The notes under the pieces are model-generated. The model had not been told where the DNA came from, did not search any database, and was given only the letters and a program-made list of their open reading frames with translations. DNA of 64,000 nt from Oceanobacillus saliphilus (GTDB lineage: Bacteria > Bacillota > Bacilli > Bacillales > Amphibacillaceae). Shown in pieces: positions 7,863 to 15,308 of this stretch (position 1 is the first letter of the stretch; each line of letters opens with the position of its first letter). The stretch spans positions 248,001 to 312,000 of the forward strand of contig NZ_JALCZU010000003.1 of the NCBI RefSeq assembly GCF_023522835.1, in the 5' to 3' direction. A program made the position numbers and the translations under genes.

Positions 7863-9221
7863 CTAGGAAGCAATATCCGTCCCATAGTTTCTTCCAGTTC
7901 GTGCAACCTTTTTCCAGTCCCGATTAAAGAAATATGCGATACTCCCGTACAATACAAAATACATCGTAATGAAACGATGAACCGAAACATCATATATAAT
8001 AGTCAGGAATAAACGGAACCCATTCTTTTTCTCAAAGGTAAACCCATATCGCTTAATCTGCATAATTGCCAGGATATCGTAAAGAAGATTAAATAAAACA
8101 ATGTATAACAGATAAAGAAATACAAAACTAACTAAACTAAGTGAAAAATTTACTGTTGCACTATAGATAAAGATTCCTATAGTCATATATCCTGCTAGAA
8201 TTGCAACGAAAAGTGATTCTACAATATAGAAAAAAGAAACAGACCTTGTAAATAAGGTTTTTAATAGAAATGGAAAGAAATGGAACAAGCAATCAACATA
8301 AGCCTTTTGCCAGCGTATTCGCTGCTTAAATAAATCTTTCCAGTTTTCCGGTAATTCGGTATAACTGATTGCATCGGTAATTAATATGACTTTCTTCTTT
8401 CTGTTTTTCTTTTTAGATATGTACCGTTGGATTTTCAATGTAATATCAATGTCCTCACCTACCGATGATCGATAGCCCCCAACCTCAATAAGCAGATTTT
8501 TTTTGAAGATACCGAAGGCTCCGGATATGATGGCCAATCCTTGAAAACGTGCCAACGAAATTTTCGTCACGTAAAATGCTTTTAGAAAATCAAGCATTTG
8601 AGCGCGCACAAGAAAATTTGCCCCTGATAGCGATAGCTTGCTTAAAGCCTTCTTTGTTTTCGTTTGTAAGACATGTACCATGCCACCTGCTGCCACTACG
8701 TTCTCATCATCAAATTTGTCGTTGACTGCTGTTAAGGCTGTCTCTGTTAATACTGTATCTGCATCTAATGTAATGATTAGTTCTTTTGTGGAATATTCTA
8801 TCCCCGCATTCAATGCATCTGCTTTTCCACCATTTACTTTATTGACAACATAGATATTCGGTTGAAGCTTTGATTGATAGATACTTTCCACTTCTTCATG
8901 CGGCAGATTATTAAGTGGTTTTTTCCAACAAGGCTCCAGATTTAAGTATTCCTTTAACAGGGGAAACGTTTCATCGGTCGAACCATCATTAACATAGATC
9001 ACCTCAAAATTTTTGTAGGGAAATGACTGCATACTGTTAACAGACGTTTCGATGATGCCGGCTTCATTGTAGCAAGGGACTAAAATGCTTATACCTTTTT
9101 CTGTTATCGGATTGCGTTTTTCGTTTTCCCCCTGAACACTAAACCAAGGTAAACAATGGAATATATGAAGAACAGGGAAAAACAAACATAGGTAAAACAA
9201 AATCTGAAGATATAGTTCCAA
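7863..9221 (-). CDS. Membrane GT2 glycosyltransferase (processive, PgaC/NodC-like)
   Basis: 452 residues. An N-terminal membrane span is followed by a family 2 GT-A domain with ILVPCYNEAG, VNDGSTDETF, DADTVL (metal-binding D-x-D), GEDIDIT and the processive-synthase motif QRIRW, then three to four C-terminal spans. The D, D-x-D, D, Q--RW set is typical of hyaluronan, chitin and poly-N-acetylglucosamine synthases. It is the first gene of the capsule operon. The start is TTG at 9221 with AGAGAGGAGA about 10 nt upstream. A TATAAT at 9254-9259 (minus strand) and an adjacent palindrome CTCTTCAAGAG (9261-9271) lie in the leader; no good -35 is seen. The product polymer cannot be told from sequence. 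Confidence 0.88.
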   Translation of the reverse strand: MELYLQILFYLCLFFPVLHIFHCLPWFSVQGENEKRNPITEKGISILVPCYNEAGIIETSVNSMQSFPYKNFEVIYVNDGSTDETFPLLKEYLNLEPCWKKPLNNLPHEEVESIYQSKLQPNIYVVNKVNGGKADALNAGIEYSTKELIITLDADTVLTETALTAVNDKFDDENVVAAGGMVHVLQTKTKKALSKLSLSGANFLVRAQMLDFLKAFYVTKISLARFQGLAIISGAFGIFKKNLLIEVGGYRSSVGEDIDITLKIQRYISKKKNRKKKVILITDAISYTELPENWKDLFKQRIRWQKAYVDCLFHFFPFLLKTLFTRSVSFFYIVESLFVAILAGYMTIGIFIYSATVNFSLSLVSFVFLYLLYIVLFNLLYDILAIMQIKRYGFTFEKKNGFRLFLTIIYDVSVHRFITMYFVLYGSIAYFFNRDWKKVARTGRNYGTDIAS

Positions 9222-9384
9222 AAATAGAATCTCCTCTCTTAAATTATTTTCATATTATAGCTCTTCAAGAGAGGTTGCATTTTTATTGGGGGTAAATTTT
9301 AAATCAATACGTATGCCCTATGATTCTTAACAGTAATGTAATATACATTTCAAATAACGGTCGGTATTACCTAAGTCGAAATAA

Positions 9385-9446
9385 GGAAGCGCAGGGACGG
9401 TTCTTTTGCTTCCATAAAGGAAGCAAGAGAACCGTCCCCACGCTTA
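9385..9446. repeat. REPIN-like palindrome, tight pair (GGGGACGG family)
   Basis: Two inverted arms separated by a few bases. The left arm has AGGGACGGTTCT and the right arm AGAACCGTCCCC; both end in GGAAGC or GCTTCC type termini. The right end, CGCTTA, provides the TAA stop codon of the PLP-enzyme gene on the minus strand. It may double as its terminator. Confidence 0.9.
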
Positions 9447-10625
9447 CAAATTAGCAAATGCTTGCTCTAGATCTTTAATTAAATCCTCTGTATCTTCAAT
9501 CCCTGCTGAAACGCGCACAAGCCCTTCCGGAATTCCCACTTTTGCTCTTTCTTCCGGTGTACATTCTATGTGGCTCGTCGTTCTCGCAGGACCATACGTT
9601 GTTTCCACGGCACCAAGATTTGCTGCCCGATTTGCATAGACTAAGTTTGGCAGCAGGATTCTCACGGCATCCATTCCGCCTTTCAACGAAAAGCTGAGCA
9701 TGCCTCCGAACCCTCTCATTTGTTTTTTGGCAATATCGTGATTGACGTGGGTCTTCAATCCTGGATAATAGACGTCCTCTACCAAATCCTGTTTGAGCAG
9801 AAATTCTGCAATCGCTACCGCATTAATTTCTTGTTGCTTAACCCTAAGCTTCAGCGTCTTCATTCCTCTCAGCAACAAATAGGCTGCCCATGGATCCATT
9901 GTAGCTCCATTGATTTCCCGATAATGATAGATTGGCTCGATCAGTTCCTTTGATCCGCAAATGACGCCACCTAACGCATCTGCATGGCCTCCCAAAAATT
10001 TTGTCGCGCTATGCAGCACAAGATCTGCACCGAGTTCAAGCGGGTTTTGATTGATTGGTGTCGCAAATGTGTTATCTATAATGACAAGTGCGCCTGCCTC
10101 TTTTCCCTTTTTTGCCATCCGTTCGATATCCGTAATCTTTACGGTAGGATTTGTCGGTGTTTCCAAATAGAGTATTTTACAGCCTTTTTCAATCTCAGCT
10201 TCCATTTTCTCATGGTTCCCTGTATCACAAAGTGCAACGTCAACATCCATATTCGGCAAAAATTCAGTAAAAATCTTATTCGTTCCTCCATACGTGTCTT
10301 TAATGGATACAACCCGGTCGCCTGGCCTCAGGAAGGTATAAAGCGTATTGCTGATTGCAGCCATTCCCGTAGAAAAACTAGTCGATGCTTCTGCCCCTTC
10401 CAAAATCCGCACCTTTTCCTCAAAAGCCTGAACCGTGGGATTCGTGTTCCTTCCGTAAATATGCCCTTGCTTCTTACCGGTGGCAACATCATACCATTCA
10501 TCCATATCATCATAGTTGTATGCCACACTCACAACGACAGGTACCTGTGTAGCTCCATGAACGAGTACATCCGCTTCTCCTGCCCAAACTGATTTCGTTC
10601 CAATATTACCTTGTTCTTTTGTCAT
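9444..10625 (-). CDS. Cys/Met metabolism PLP-dependent enzyme (cystathionine gamma-synthase/lyase family)
   Basis: 393 residues, standard for the family. Visible motifs are the N-terminal YGRNTNPT, the tetramer/PLP contact FSTGMAAIS, LYLETPTNPTVKITD, IIDNTFATP, and the Schiff-base lysine in HSATKFLGGH, with RVSAGIEDTEDLI at the C-terminus. Family members are cystathionine gamma-synthase, cystathionine beta/gamma-lyase and methionine gamma-lyase; sequence alone does not fix which. It follows the ectoine hydrolase-like gene by about 100 nt on the same strand and may share its transcript. SD AGGGAGG lies 8 nt before the ATG. Its stop codon is embedded in a dispersed repeat. Confidence 0.88.
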   Translation of the reverse strand: MTKEQGNIGTKSVWAGEADVLVHGATQVPVVVSVAYNYDDMDEWYDVATGKKQGHIYGRNTNPTVQAFEEKVRILEGAEASTSFSTGMAAISNTLYTFLRPGDRVVSIKDTYGGTNKIFTEFLPNMDVDVALCDTGNHEKMEAEIEKGCKILYLETPTNPTVKITDIERMAKKGKEAGALVIIDNTFATPINQNPLELGADLVLHSATKFLGGHADALGGVICGSKELIEPIYHYREINGATMDPWAAYLLLRGMKTLKLRVKQQEINAVAIAEFLLKQDLVEDVYYPGLKTHVNHDIAKKQMRGFGGMLSFSLKGGMDAVRILLPNLVYANRAANLGAVETTYGPARTTSHIECTPEERAKVGIPEGLVRVSAGIEDTEDLIKDLEQAFANL

Positions 10626-10727
10626 GTAATCAGCCTCCCTTAAATTTCTCGTTATCCCGCTAGCTGCTAGTACTCAATTCTTGCAACCATCATATGATTC
10701 CGTTAATTAGAAACCTTCAACTGCTTA

Positions 10728-12002
10728 TCATTCAACCGACGTACTTCCACCATGTAAATCATCATTCACCATCTCAAGTACTTTTCCATCACTATTTTCA
10801 TGTAAGCCACTTATCTTAAAAAACTTTTGGGAAGGTTTAACAAATAGCTTTCTTGGAAAATCGGCTAAAACTTCACACCCATTTTTCGTTACCCGAATCG
10901 ATTCACTGATTTCCACACCATGCTCCTCGAGCCAAATTCCAGGTATAACATGAAATGTCATATTCGGCTGCAGGACTGTTTTATCACCTGGTCGCAAGCT
11001 TGCAGTATGCTCTCCCCAGTCTGGCGGATAATTAAGACCCATTGAATAGCCGATACGGGTATTTTTGATGAACCCACTTTTGGCAATCGACTTGCTCCAG
11101 ATTGCCTCAACCTCTTCCCCGGTCATTCCTGGTTTAATTCCATCAATTGTTGCATTTAATCCCTCAATGACGGCATCTGCCAGATAGGTCACTTTTGGAT
11201 TAGCTTCCCCGAGATAGACGGTACGGGAAAGCGGGGAATGATAGCGTTTATAGCATCCAGCCAATTCTAAAGTGACTGGCTCACCAGATTTATAGGCTTC
11301 ATCTGTCCAAGTAAGATGCGGTGCTCCTGTTTTTTTACCGGATGGCAGAAGTGGCATAATTGCAGGATAATCTCCCCCAAATTCAACGGTTCCGCTTATC
11401 TGTGCATGCATAATCTCGGCAACGACATCACATTCCCTGACACCAACTTCAATCGCGTCAATTCCAGTTTGCATCGCCTTCTCCACAATTTTTGCGGCAT
11501 TTTTCATATATTCGATTTCTTTATCCGATTTAATGATTCGAACATAGTTTACGAGATTCGTAGCATCCATGAAGACAGCCTGCGGAAGTCCTGCATATAA
11601 TTGGGTATAGCATTTTGCTGTAAAATAATACGAATCCATTTCAATACCGATTCTGCCAGTCGCCTGACCAATTTCTTTCAGAATACGACAGACAAAATCC
11701 ATTGGGTGATTCTCTCTGGAGTGAACATAGTCATCAGGGTAACCGATGATTTGCGTCTCACTAAGCCAGGTTGTTGCCTTCGCTCCATTTAAATCCAGTC
11801 CACGGCCGATCCAGAATGGTTCTTCTTCATCAGGAAGTATGATCAGAAGCTGGTGTACATAGAATGACCAGCTATCATATCCAGTTAAATAATTCATATT
11901 TGCCGGGTCGGTAAGAAGTAATACATCCATTCCTTTTTCGGCCATCTTATCTTTTGTTTTTCGAATGCGGTCCTTATACTCCATCATGTCAAAAGCAGCC
12001 AT
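10728..12002 (-). CDS. doeA: Ectoine hydrolase-like M24 family protein (DoeA/EutD type)
   Basis: About 424 residues with the creatinase/prolidase fold: an N-terminal domain starting MNYLTGYDSWSFYVHQ, and a C-terminal pita-bread domain with AGCYKRYHSPLSRTVYLG and GLNYPPDWGEHTASLRPGD. These segments match what I know of DoeA/EutD ectoine hydrolases better than true Xaa-Pro peptidases; the latter's dinuclear-metal ligands are not evident. DoeA opens ectoine to N-alpha-acetyl-diaminobutyrate, allowing the compatible solute to be used as nutrient. A GTG at 12023 is possible, but AAAGGGG inside that extension would serve the ATG at 12002. It is divergent from a PucR regulator, its probable controller. 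No doeB is in the window. Confidence 0.72.
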   Translation of the reverse strand: MAAFDMMEYKDRIRKTKDKMAEKGMDVLLLTDPANMNYLTGYDSWSFYVHQLLIILPDEEEPFWIGRGLDLNGAKATTWLSETQIIGYPDDYVHSRENHPMDFVCRILKEIGQATGRIGIEMDSYYFTAKCYTQLYAGLPQAVFMDATNLVNYVRIIKSDKEIEYMKNAAKIVEKAMQTGIDAIEVGVRECDVVAEIMHAQISGTVEFGGDYPAIMPLLPSGKKTGAPHLTWTDEAYKSGEPVTLELAGCYKRYHSPLSRTVYLGEANPKVTYLADAVIEGLNATIDGIKPGMTGEEVEAIWSKSIAKSGFIKNTRIGYSMGLNYPPDWGEHTASLRPGDKTVLQPNMTFHVIPGIWLEEHGVEISESIRVTKNGCEVLADFPRKLFVKPSQKFFKISGLHENSDGKVLEMVNDDLHGGSTSVE

Positions 12003-12128
12003 CACAAAACCAACCCCTTTCACAAATAAACATTTAACTCAATAGTTTAAATTGTTATAATTATCTTACCTCTATAGAGACAAAAATACTATTCACCATT
12101 TTGTATGATTTATTTTAGACAGTTTTTA

Positions 12129-12189
12129 GGAAGCGCGGGGACGGTTCTTCTGCTTCCTAAAAGGAAGCAAGAGAACCGTCCCCACGCTT
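12129..12189. repeat. REPIN-like palindrome, tight pair
   Basis: 61-bp palindrome with GGGGACGGTTCT and AGAACCGTCCCC arms and a short loop. It lies between the divergent ectoine hydrolase-like and PucR genes, ending 21 nt before the PucR start and just ahead of its ribosome binding site, one of the few full copies in a 5' rather than 3' position. Confidence 0.9.
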
Positions 12190-12210
12190 ACACAAAAGGA
12201 GGTCATTACA

Positions 12211-13830
12211 TTGCAATATACTGTGAAGGATTTAATAGCAAATCCATTATTGGATTCTGTCCATTTATTAGCAGCTGAACAGGTTATTTCATCGAAGCCT
12301 ATCGACTCTGTTACCGTTATGGAGATGCCAGTTGAAGATTTTGTCCGGGAAAATGAACTCGTATTAACGATGGCCATCGGGTGCGGAAACAATCCTGACC
12401 TTTTCCTTGCTTATGTAGAAGCTGTGTACTCCAGTGGTGCTGCTGCGTTGGCAATTTCCACAGGTAGACATGTGCTGGACATTCCAGAACAGATTATCAG
12501 CTTCTGTCAGGAGCGAAATTTTCCTCTGATTGAACTGCCTTGGGAACTGCGTTTTGGCGATATTATAAAAATTACCCTCGAACAAATTAACCATTGGGAA
12601 CAAAACTCCCAGGCTAGAGCCGATATCATCCAGCGAAAACTTCTTCAATTATATATGGATAATCAATCCCTTGATGATGCTCTATCCTACTTGTCCGAGA
12701 ATTTGCAAATGGATGTTTCCATACAGAGCAACAATCAGACTGGTTGGCTGCACCCAACTCTAATCGAATCCGAGGCGCTCCTACCAACTTTCCAGCAGCC
12801 AGAGCCATCTATCATCCAATCTTCAGATGGTCACTTCAAGCAAACCTTACCAATGCACATGTCAACGTACGAGACATATCGTCTTCTCCTTCAATCAAAG
12901 ACTACAAACGCTACGCCAATTCCATGGTTAATCCTGAAACAGACCGTTACCATCCTTTCGTTATGGATTCTCAAAGAACAGACAAAAATAAATGCACAAG
13001 AAAAAGAAAAGGAGGAGTTTATGCAGCTTCTATTGAATGGAGACTGGGCGACGAATGGCAAAGAGGATTTTATAAAACAGGGGGAAACATTAGGCCTTCA
13101 TGTCCAGCTACCATATGTATGTATGGTAGGATATCCCGAAAATCTGGTTGAATTTTATCAGATTCCCAACCGCGATTCTGTTAATGAATTTGAAAAAACA
13201 TTTAAAAAGACGATATCCAATAAGATAAAGTCTTCAGCCAATTTGCTTAACAAAAAAATAATCCATACTTTCCACCGCCATTTTGTTATTGTCTTTATTG
13301 AATGCAATAATGACAATGCAAGCCAGCAAGCACATCGTTTTTTGGATAAGATTGATCCATTTGTAGAAAAAAAAGAAATCCCTTCTTTTTCATGGGGCAT
13401 CGGTGAAAATCAAGCAGGAACGTTTACTTTTCACTTAAGCTATCAAAATGCACGTACTGCCCTTGAAATCGGCAGGACACATAAAGGACCAGGTCAACGA
13501 TTCACCTATGCAAATACAGGAATCTATCAACTGCTTTCAACATTGATGAACAACCCTTCTGCAACCGAAATCATGCACTCTACGATTGGAAATATTGCAG
13601 CGTACGATAAAAATAAAGGGCTAGATTTATTGCATACCCTTGCTACTTATATCCATCACCAAAAGAATGTCAGTCAAACCGCCAGAACGCTTTCATTGCA
13701 TCGGCAATCCCTATTGTATCGCTTGAGAAAAATCGAGAAGTTAACAGAGCGATCACTAGACAACCCGGATGACGTGTTTCTGCTCGACCTGTGTTTGAAA
13801 TTATGGGGAATTAGGTTTGAGAGGAAGTAG
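12211..13830 (+). CDS. PucR family transcriptional regulator
   Basis: 539 residues. The N-terminal purine-catabolism (PucR) domain spans about residues 5-125. A divergent middle region and GGDEF-like fold follow, and the C-terminal PucR helix-turn-helix (about 475-535) contains NVSQTARTLSLHRQSLLYRLRKIEKLT. Members activate catabolic genes for purines, ectoine and other nitrogen compounds. It is read divergently from the ectoine hydrolase-like gene and probably senses ectoine or a breakdown product; that is inference from position. The start is TTG at 12211 with AAAGGAGG 9 nt upstream. A repeat arm begins 4 nt after the TAG. Confidence 0.9.
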   Translation: MQYTVKDLIANPLLDSVHLLAAEQVISSKPIDSVTVMEMPVEDFVRENELVLTMAIGCGNNPDLFLAYVEAVYSSGAAALAISTGRHVLDIPEQIISFCQERNFPLIELPWELRFGDIIKITLEQINHWEQNSQARADIIQRKLLQLYMDNQSLDDALSYLSENLQMDVSIQSNNQTGWLHPTLIESEALLPTFQQPEPSIIQSSDGHFKQTLPMHMSTYETYRLLLQSKTTNATPIPWLILKQTVTILSLWILKEQTKINAQEKEKEEFMQLLLNGDWATNGKEDFIKQGETLGLHVQLPYVCMVGYPENLVEFYQIPNRDSVNEFEKTFKKTISNKIKSSANLLNKKIIHTFHRHFVIVFIECNNDNASQQAHRFLDKIDPFVEKKEIPSFSWGIGENQAGTFTFHLSYQNARTALEIGRTHKGPGQRFTYANTGIYQLLSTLMNNPSATEIMHSTIGNIAAYDKNKGLDLLHTLATYIHHQKNVSQTARTLSLHRQSLLYRLRKIEKLTERSLDNPDDVFLLDLCLKLWGIRFERK

Positions 13831-13833
13831 TGG

Positions 13834-13894
13834 GAAGCGTGGGGACGGTTCTTCTGCTTCCAAAAAGGAAGCAAGAGAACCGTCCCCATGCTTT
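13834..13894. repeat. REPIN-like palindrome, tight pair between convergent genes
   Basis: 61-bp palindrome. The left arm begins 4 nt after the PucR stop; the right arm ends 10 nt before the stop of the convergent DUF457 gene. It could act as a two-way terminator, though no clear T-run follows either arm. Confidence 0.9.
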
Positions 13895-13903
13895 TCCTGC
13901 TGT

Positions 13904-14530
13904 TTACATTTCTACTGATGAGAAGGGCAGAAATAATTTTATGCCACGTCTATTGACTAGCAAAAATTTGCTATCTGCAATCAGATGGCTAATATATCCG
14001 GCAAGACAGGCTTGAAAAACGCCTTCGATTCCAAGAGATATTTCCAATTTGGACGCAATCACGCCGAAGAAAATGACCCCGATAATCGAATGTGTATAGC
14101 TTCGATGTGAAACATAGGAAGCGATTAAAATATAAATCCCTAGCAGTAGCAACCAAATTTCATGTAATGAAATCCCTCCTGCAATCACCCCGATACCTGT
14201 AATCATCAACATATGCCTTTGCTTGATGAATGAAGATAGGATAAGCATCGCCAGGCCGATTCCCATCCCAAGATATCTATTTTCAGCACTTCCTTCAAAA
14301 ATACTATAGATAATCATTAGGATCCCAATTAATTGTGCAACTGACTGGATCACCTTATGGGAAAAGGTAATTCTATTTCGGAGTTTTCCATCGACATCAA
14401 GGTCAGGCATCAAACCAGAGATAGCCCCTAATCCGACTAAGATGAATGTTTCAGTGGGAGATGAACCACTATTCGTAGCTACAATAAATCCAACTGCTGA
14501 TCCAATTGCAACATGTGCTGTTCCATTCAT
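13904..14530 (-). CDS. Membrane-bound metal-dependent hydrolase (DUF457, YdjM-like)
   Basis: About 208 residues and five to six predicted membrane spans. Conserved polar residues of the family are seen in MNGTAHVAIG at the start, LMPDLDVDGKLRNR near residue 55, SHRSYTHSIIG in the middle and SHLIADS near the end; these His and Asp residues form a putative metal site. The family includes E. coli YdjM and B. subtilis relatives; the substrate is unknown. The open frame continues upstream to 14578, but the ATG at 14530 is preceded by AAGGTGG at good spacing and gives the usual family N-terminus. Confidence 0.82.
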   Translation of the reverse strand: MNGTAHVAIGSAVGFIVATNSGSSPTETFILVGLGAISGLMPDLDVDGKLRNRITFSHKVIQSVAQLIGILMIIYSIFEGSAENRYLGMGIGLAMLILSSFIKQRHMLMITGIGVIAGGISLHEIWLLLLGIYILIASYVSHRSYTHSIIGVIFFGVIASKLEISLGIEGVFQACLAGYISHLIADSKFLLVNRRGIKLFLPFSSVEM

Positions 14531-14721
14531 GATGAATACCACCTTCACGTAAAAATAATGTGGTATTTTTCTAAACACCAGGATATATTTTACAGTAAAA
14601 ATGGCTGGAAGGGGGATTTAAATTTATTGTGGCCTCCTAGTCTATGAAAAATTCTCTGTGGTTTTATGGATTCTTTGTCGGGGCGGTGAGGAGTGGGGAG
14701 TACACATGGAGAGTTCTAAAA

Positions 14722-14760
14722 AAGAGATTGCACCACTATCATATTCTAGTGCAATCTCTT
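14722..14760 (-). terminator. Rho-independent terminator
   Basis: Stem AAGAGATTGCAC paired with GTGCAATCTCTT (12 bp). On the minus strand it is followed by a run of six T, so it should end transcription of the Pyr_excise-like gene about 85 nt upstream. The rest of 14531-14843 shows no gene. Confidence 0.85.
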
Positions 14761-14843
14761 CTTTATAATTAAATTAGATTTTCTCCATTCGATTGATAAC
14801 TTGTTTACAAAAATTTACTTCTAACGAGACAGTTCTTTCACGA

Positions 14844-15221
14844 TTACAAGTGAATCCCCTTAGCTGAAAGATTATCAATACATTCTTCCATGTAAGCCGC
14901 ATGATGCTCTGGATAAATCGGTCTGCTCTCATTTTCCTTCTTAAACACATCTTCTTCATAAGGTGGACAGGCTTTCCCGCGATACATCGGATTCTCCCAT
15001 AATGGATCATTGTTATATCCTCGCTTCTTCATTTCATCCAACACTTTCAGATGGTACTGATATAACTTATAAGGAGAATACTGAAATACATAGTCCACTG
15101 TGGCGTGCTTTTTATTCCACCCCAGACCACGTAGCGCACAACATTCTCGGTGCTGTCCCAATAACTGCTGACGAGGCAGTCTTGGAATAAGTTCTTCATG
15201 CCATAAGCGCATTTTTTTCAC
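14844..15221 (-). CDS. Pyrimidine-dimer glycosylase-related family protein (TIGR02328/Pyr_excise-like)
   Basis: 125 residues. The N-terminus MRLWHEELIPRLPRQQLLGQ resembles the T4 endonuclease V/Pyr_excise family start, and the blocks HRECCALRGLGW and KKHATVDYVFQYSPYKL are typical of the widespread small family often annotated TIGR02328. Whether it acts on DNA lesions is unproven. The start is 15221 or the internal ATG at 15212 (MRLWH). It stands alone, closed by the terminator at 14722 and preceded by a dispersed palindrome. Confidence 0.75.
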   Translation of the reverse strand: MKKMRLWHEELIPRLPRQQLLGQHRECCALRGLGWNKKHATVDYVFQYSPYKLYQYHLKVLDEMKKRGYNNDPLWENPMYRGKACPPYEEDVFKKENESRPIYPEHHAAYMEECIDNLSAKGIHL

Positions 15222-15247
15222 CTGATTTCTTTATACGTAACCATCTC

Positions 15248-15308
15248 GAAGCGCGGTGACGGTTCTTCTGCTTCCAAAAGGAAGCAAGAGAACCGTCACC
15301 ATGCTTCC
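15248..15308. repeat. REPIN-like palindrome with compensatory base change
   Basis: Tight pair. Here the core reads GGTGACGG on the left and CCGTCACC on the right, so a G-to-T change on one arm is matched on the other and pairing is kept. The right end overlaps the stop codon of the MMPL gene. Confidence 0.9.

Noticed and set aside
9984-10592. 202-codon plus-strand open frame
   Set aside because: Antisense to the well-supported PLP enzyme gene; the translated sequence has no domain.
12364-12808. Minus-strand open frames under the PucR gene
   Set aside because: Antisense shadows; some even translate the dispersed repeat.
14774-15010. 78-codon minus-strand open frame
   Set aside because: It is another frame of the Pyr_excise-like gene and its terminator side; no motif or start signal.
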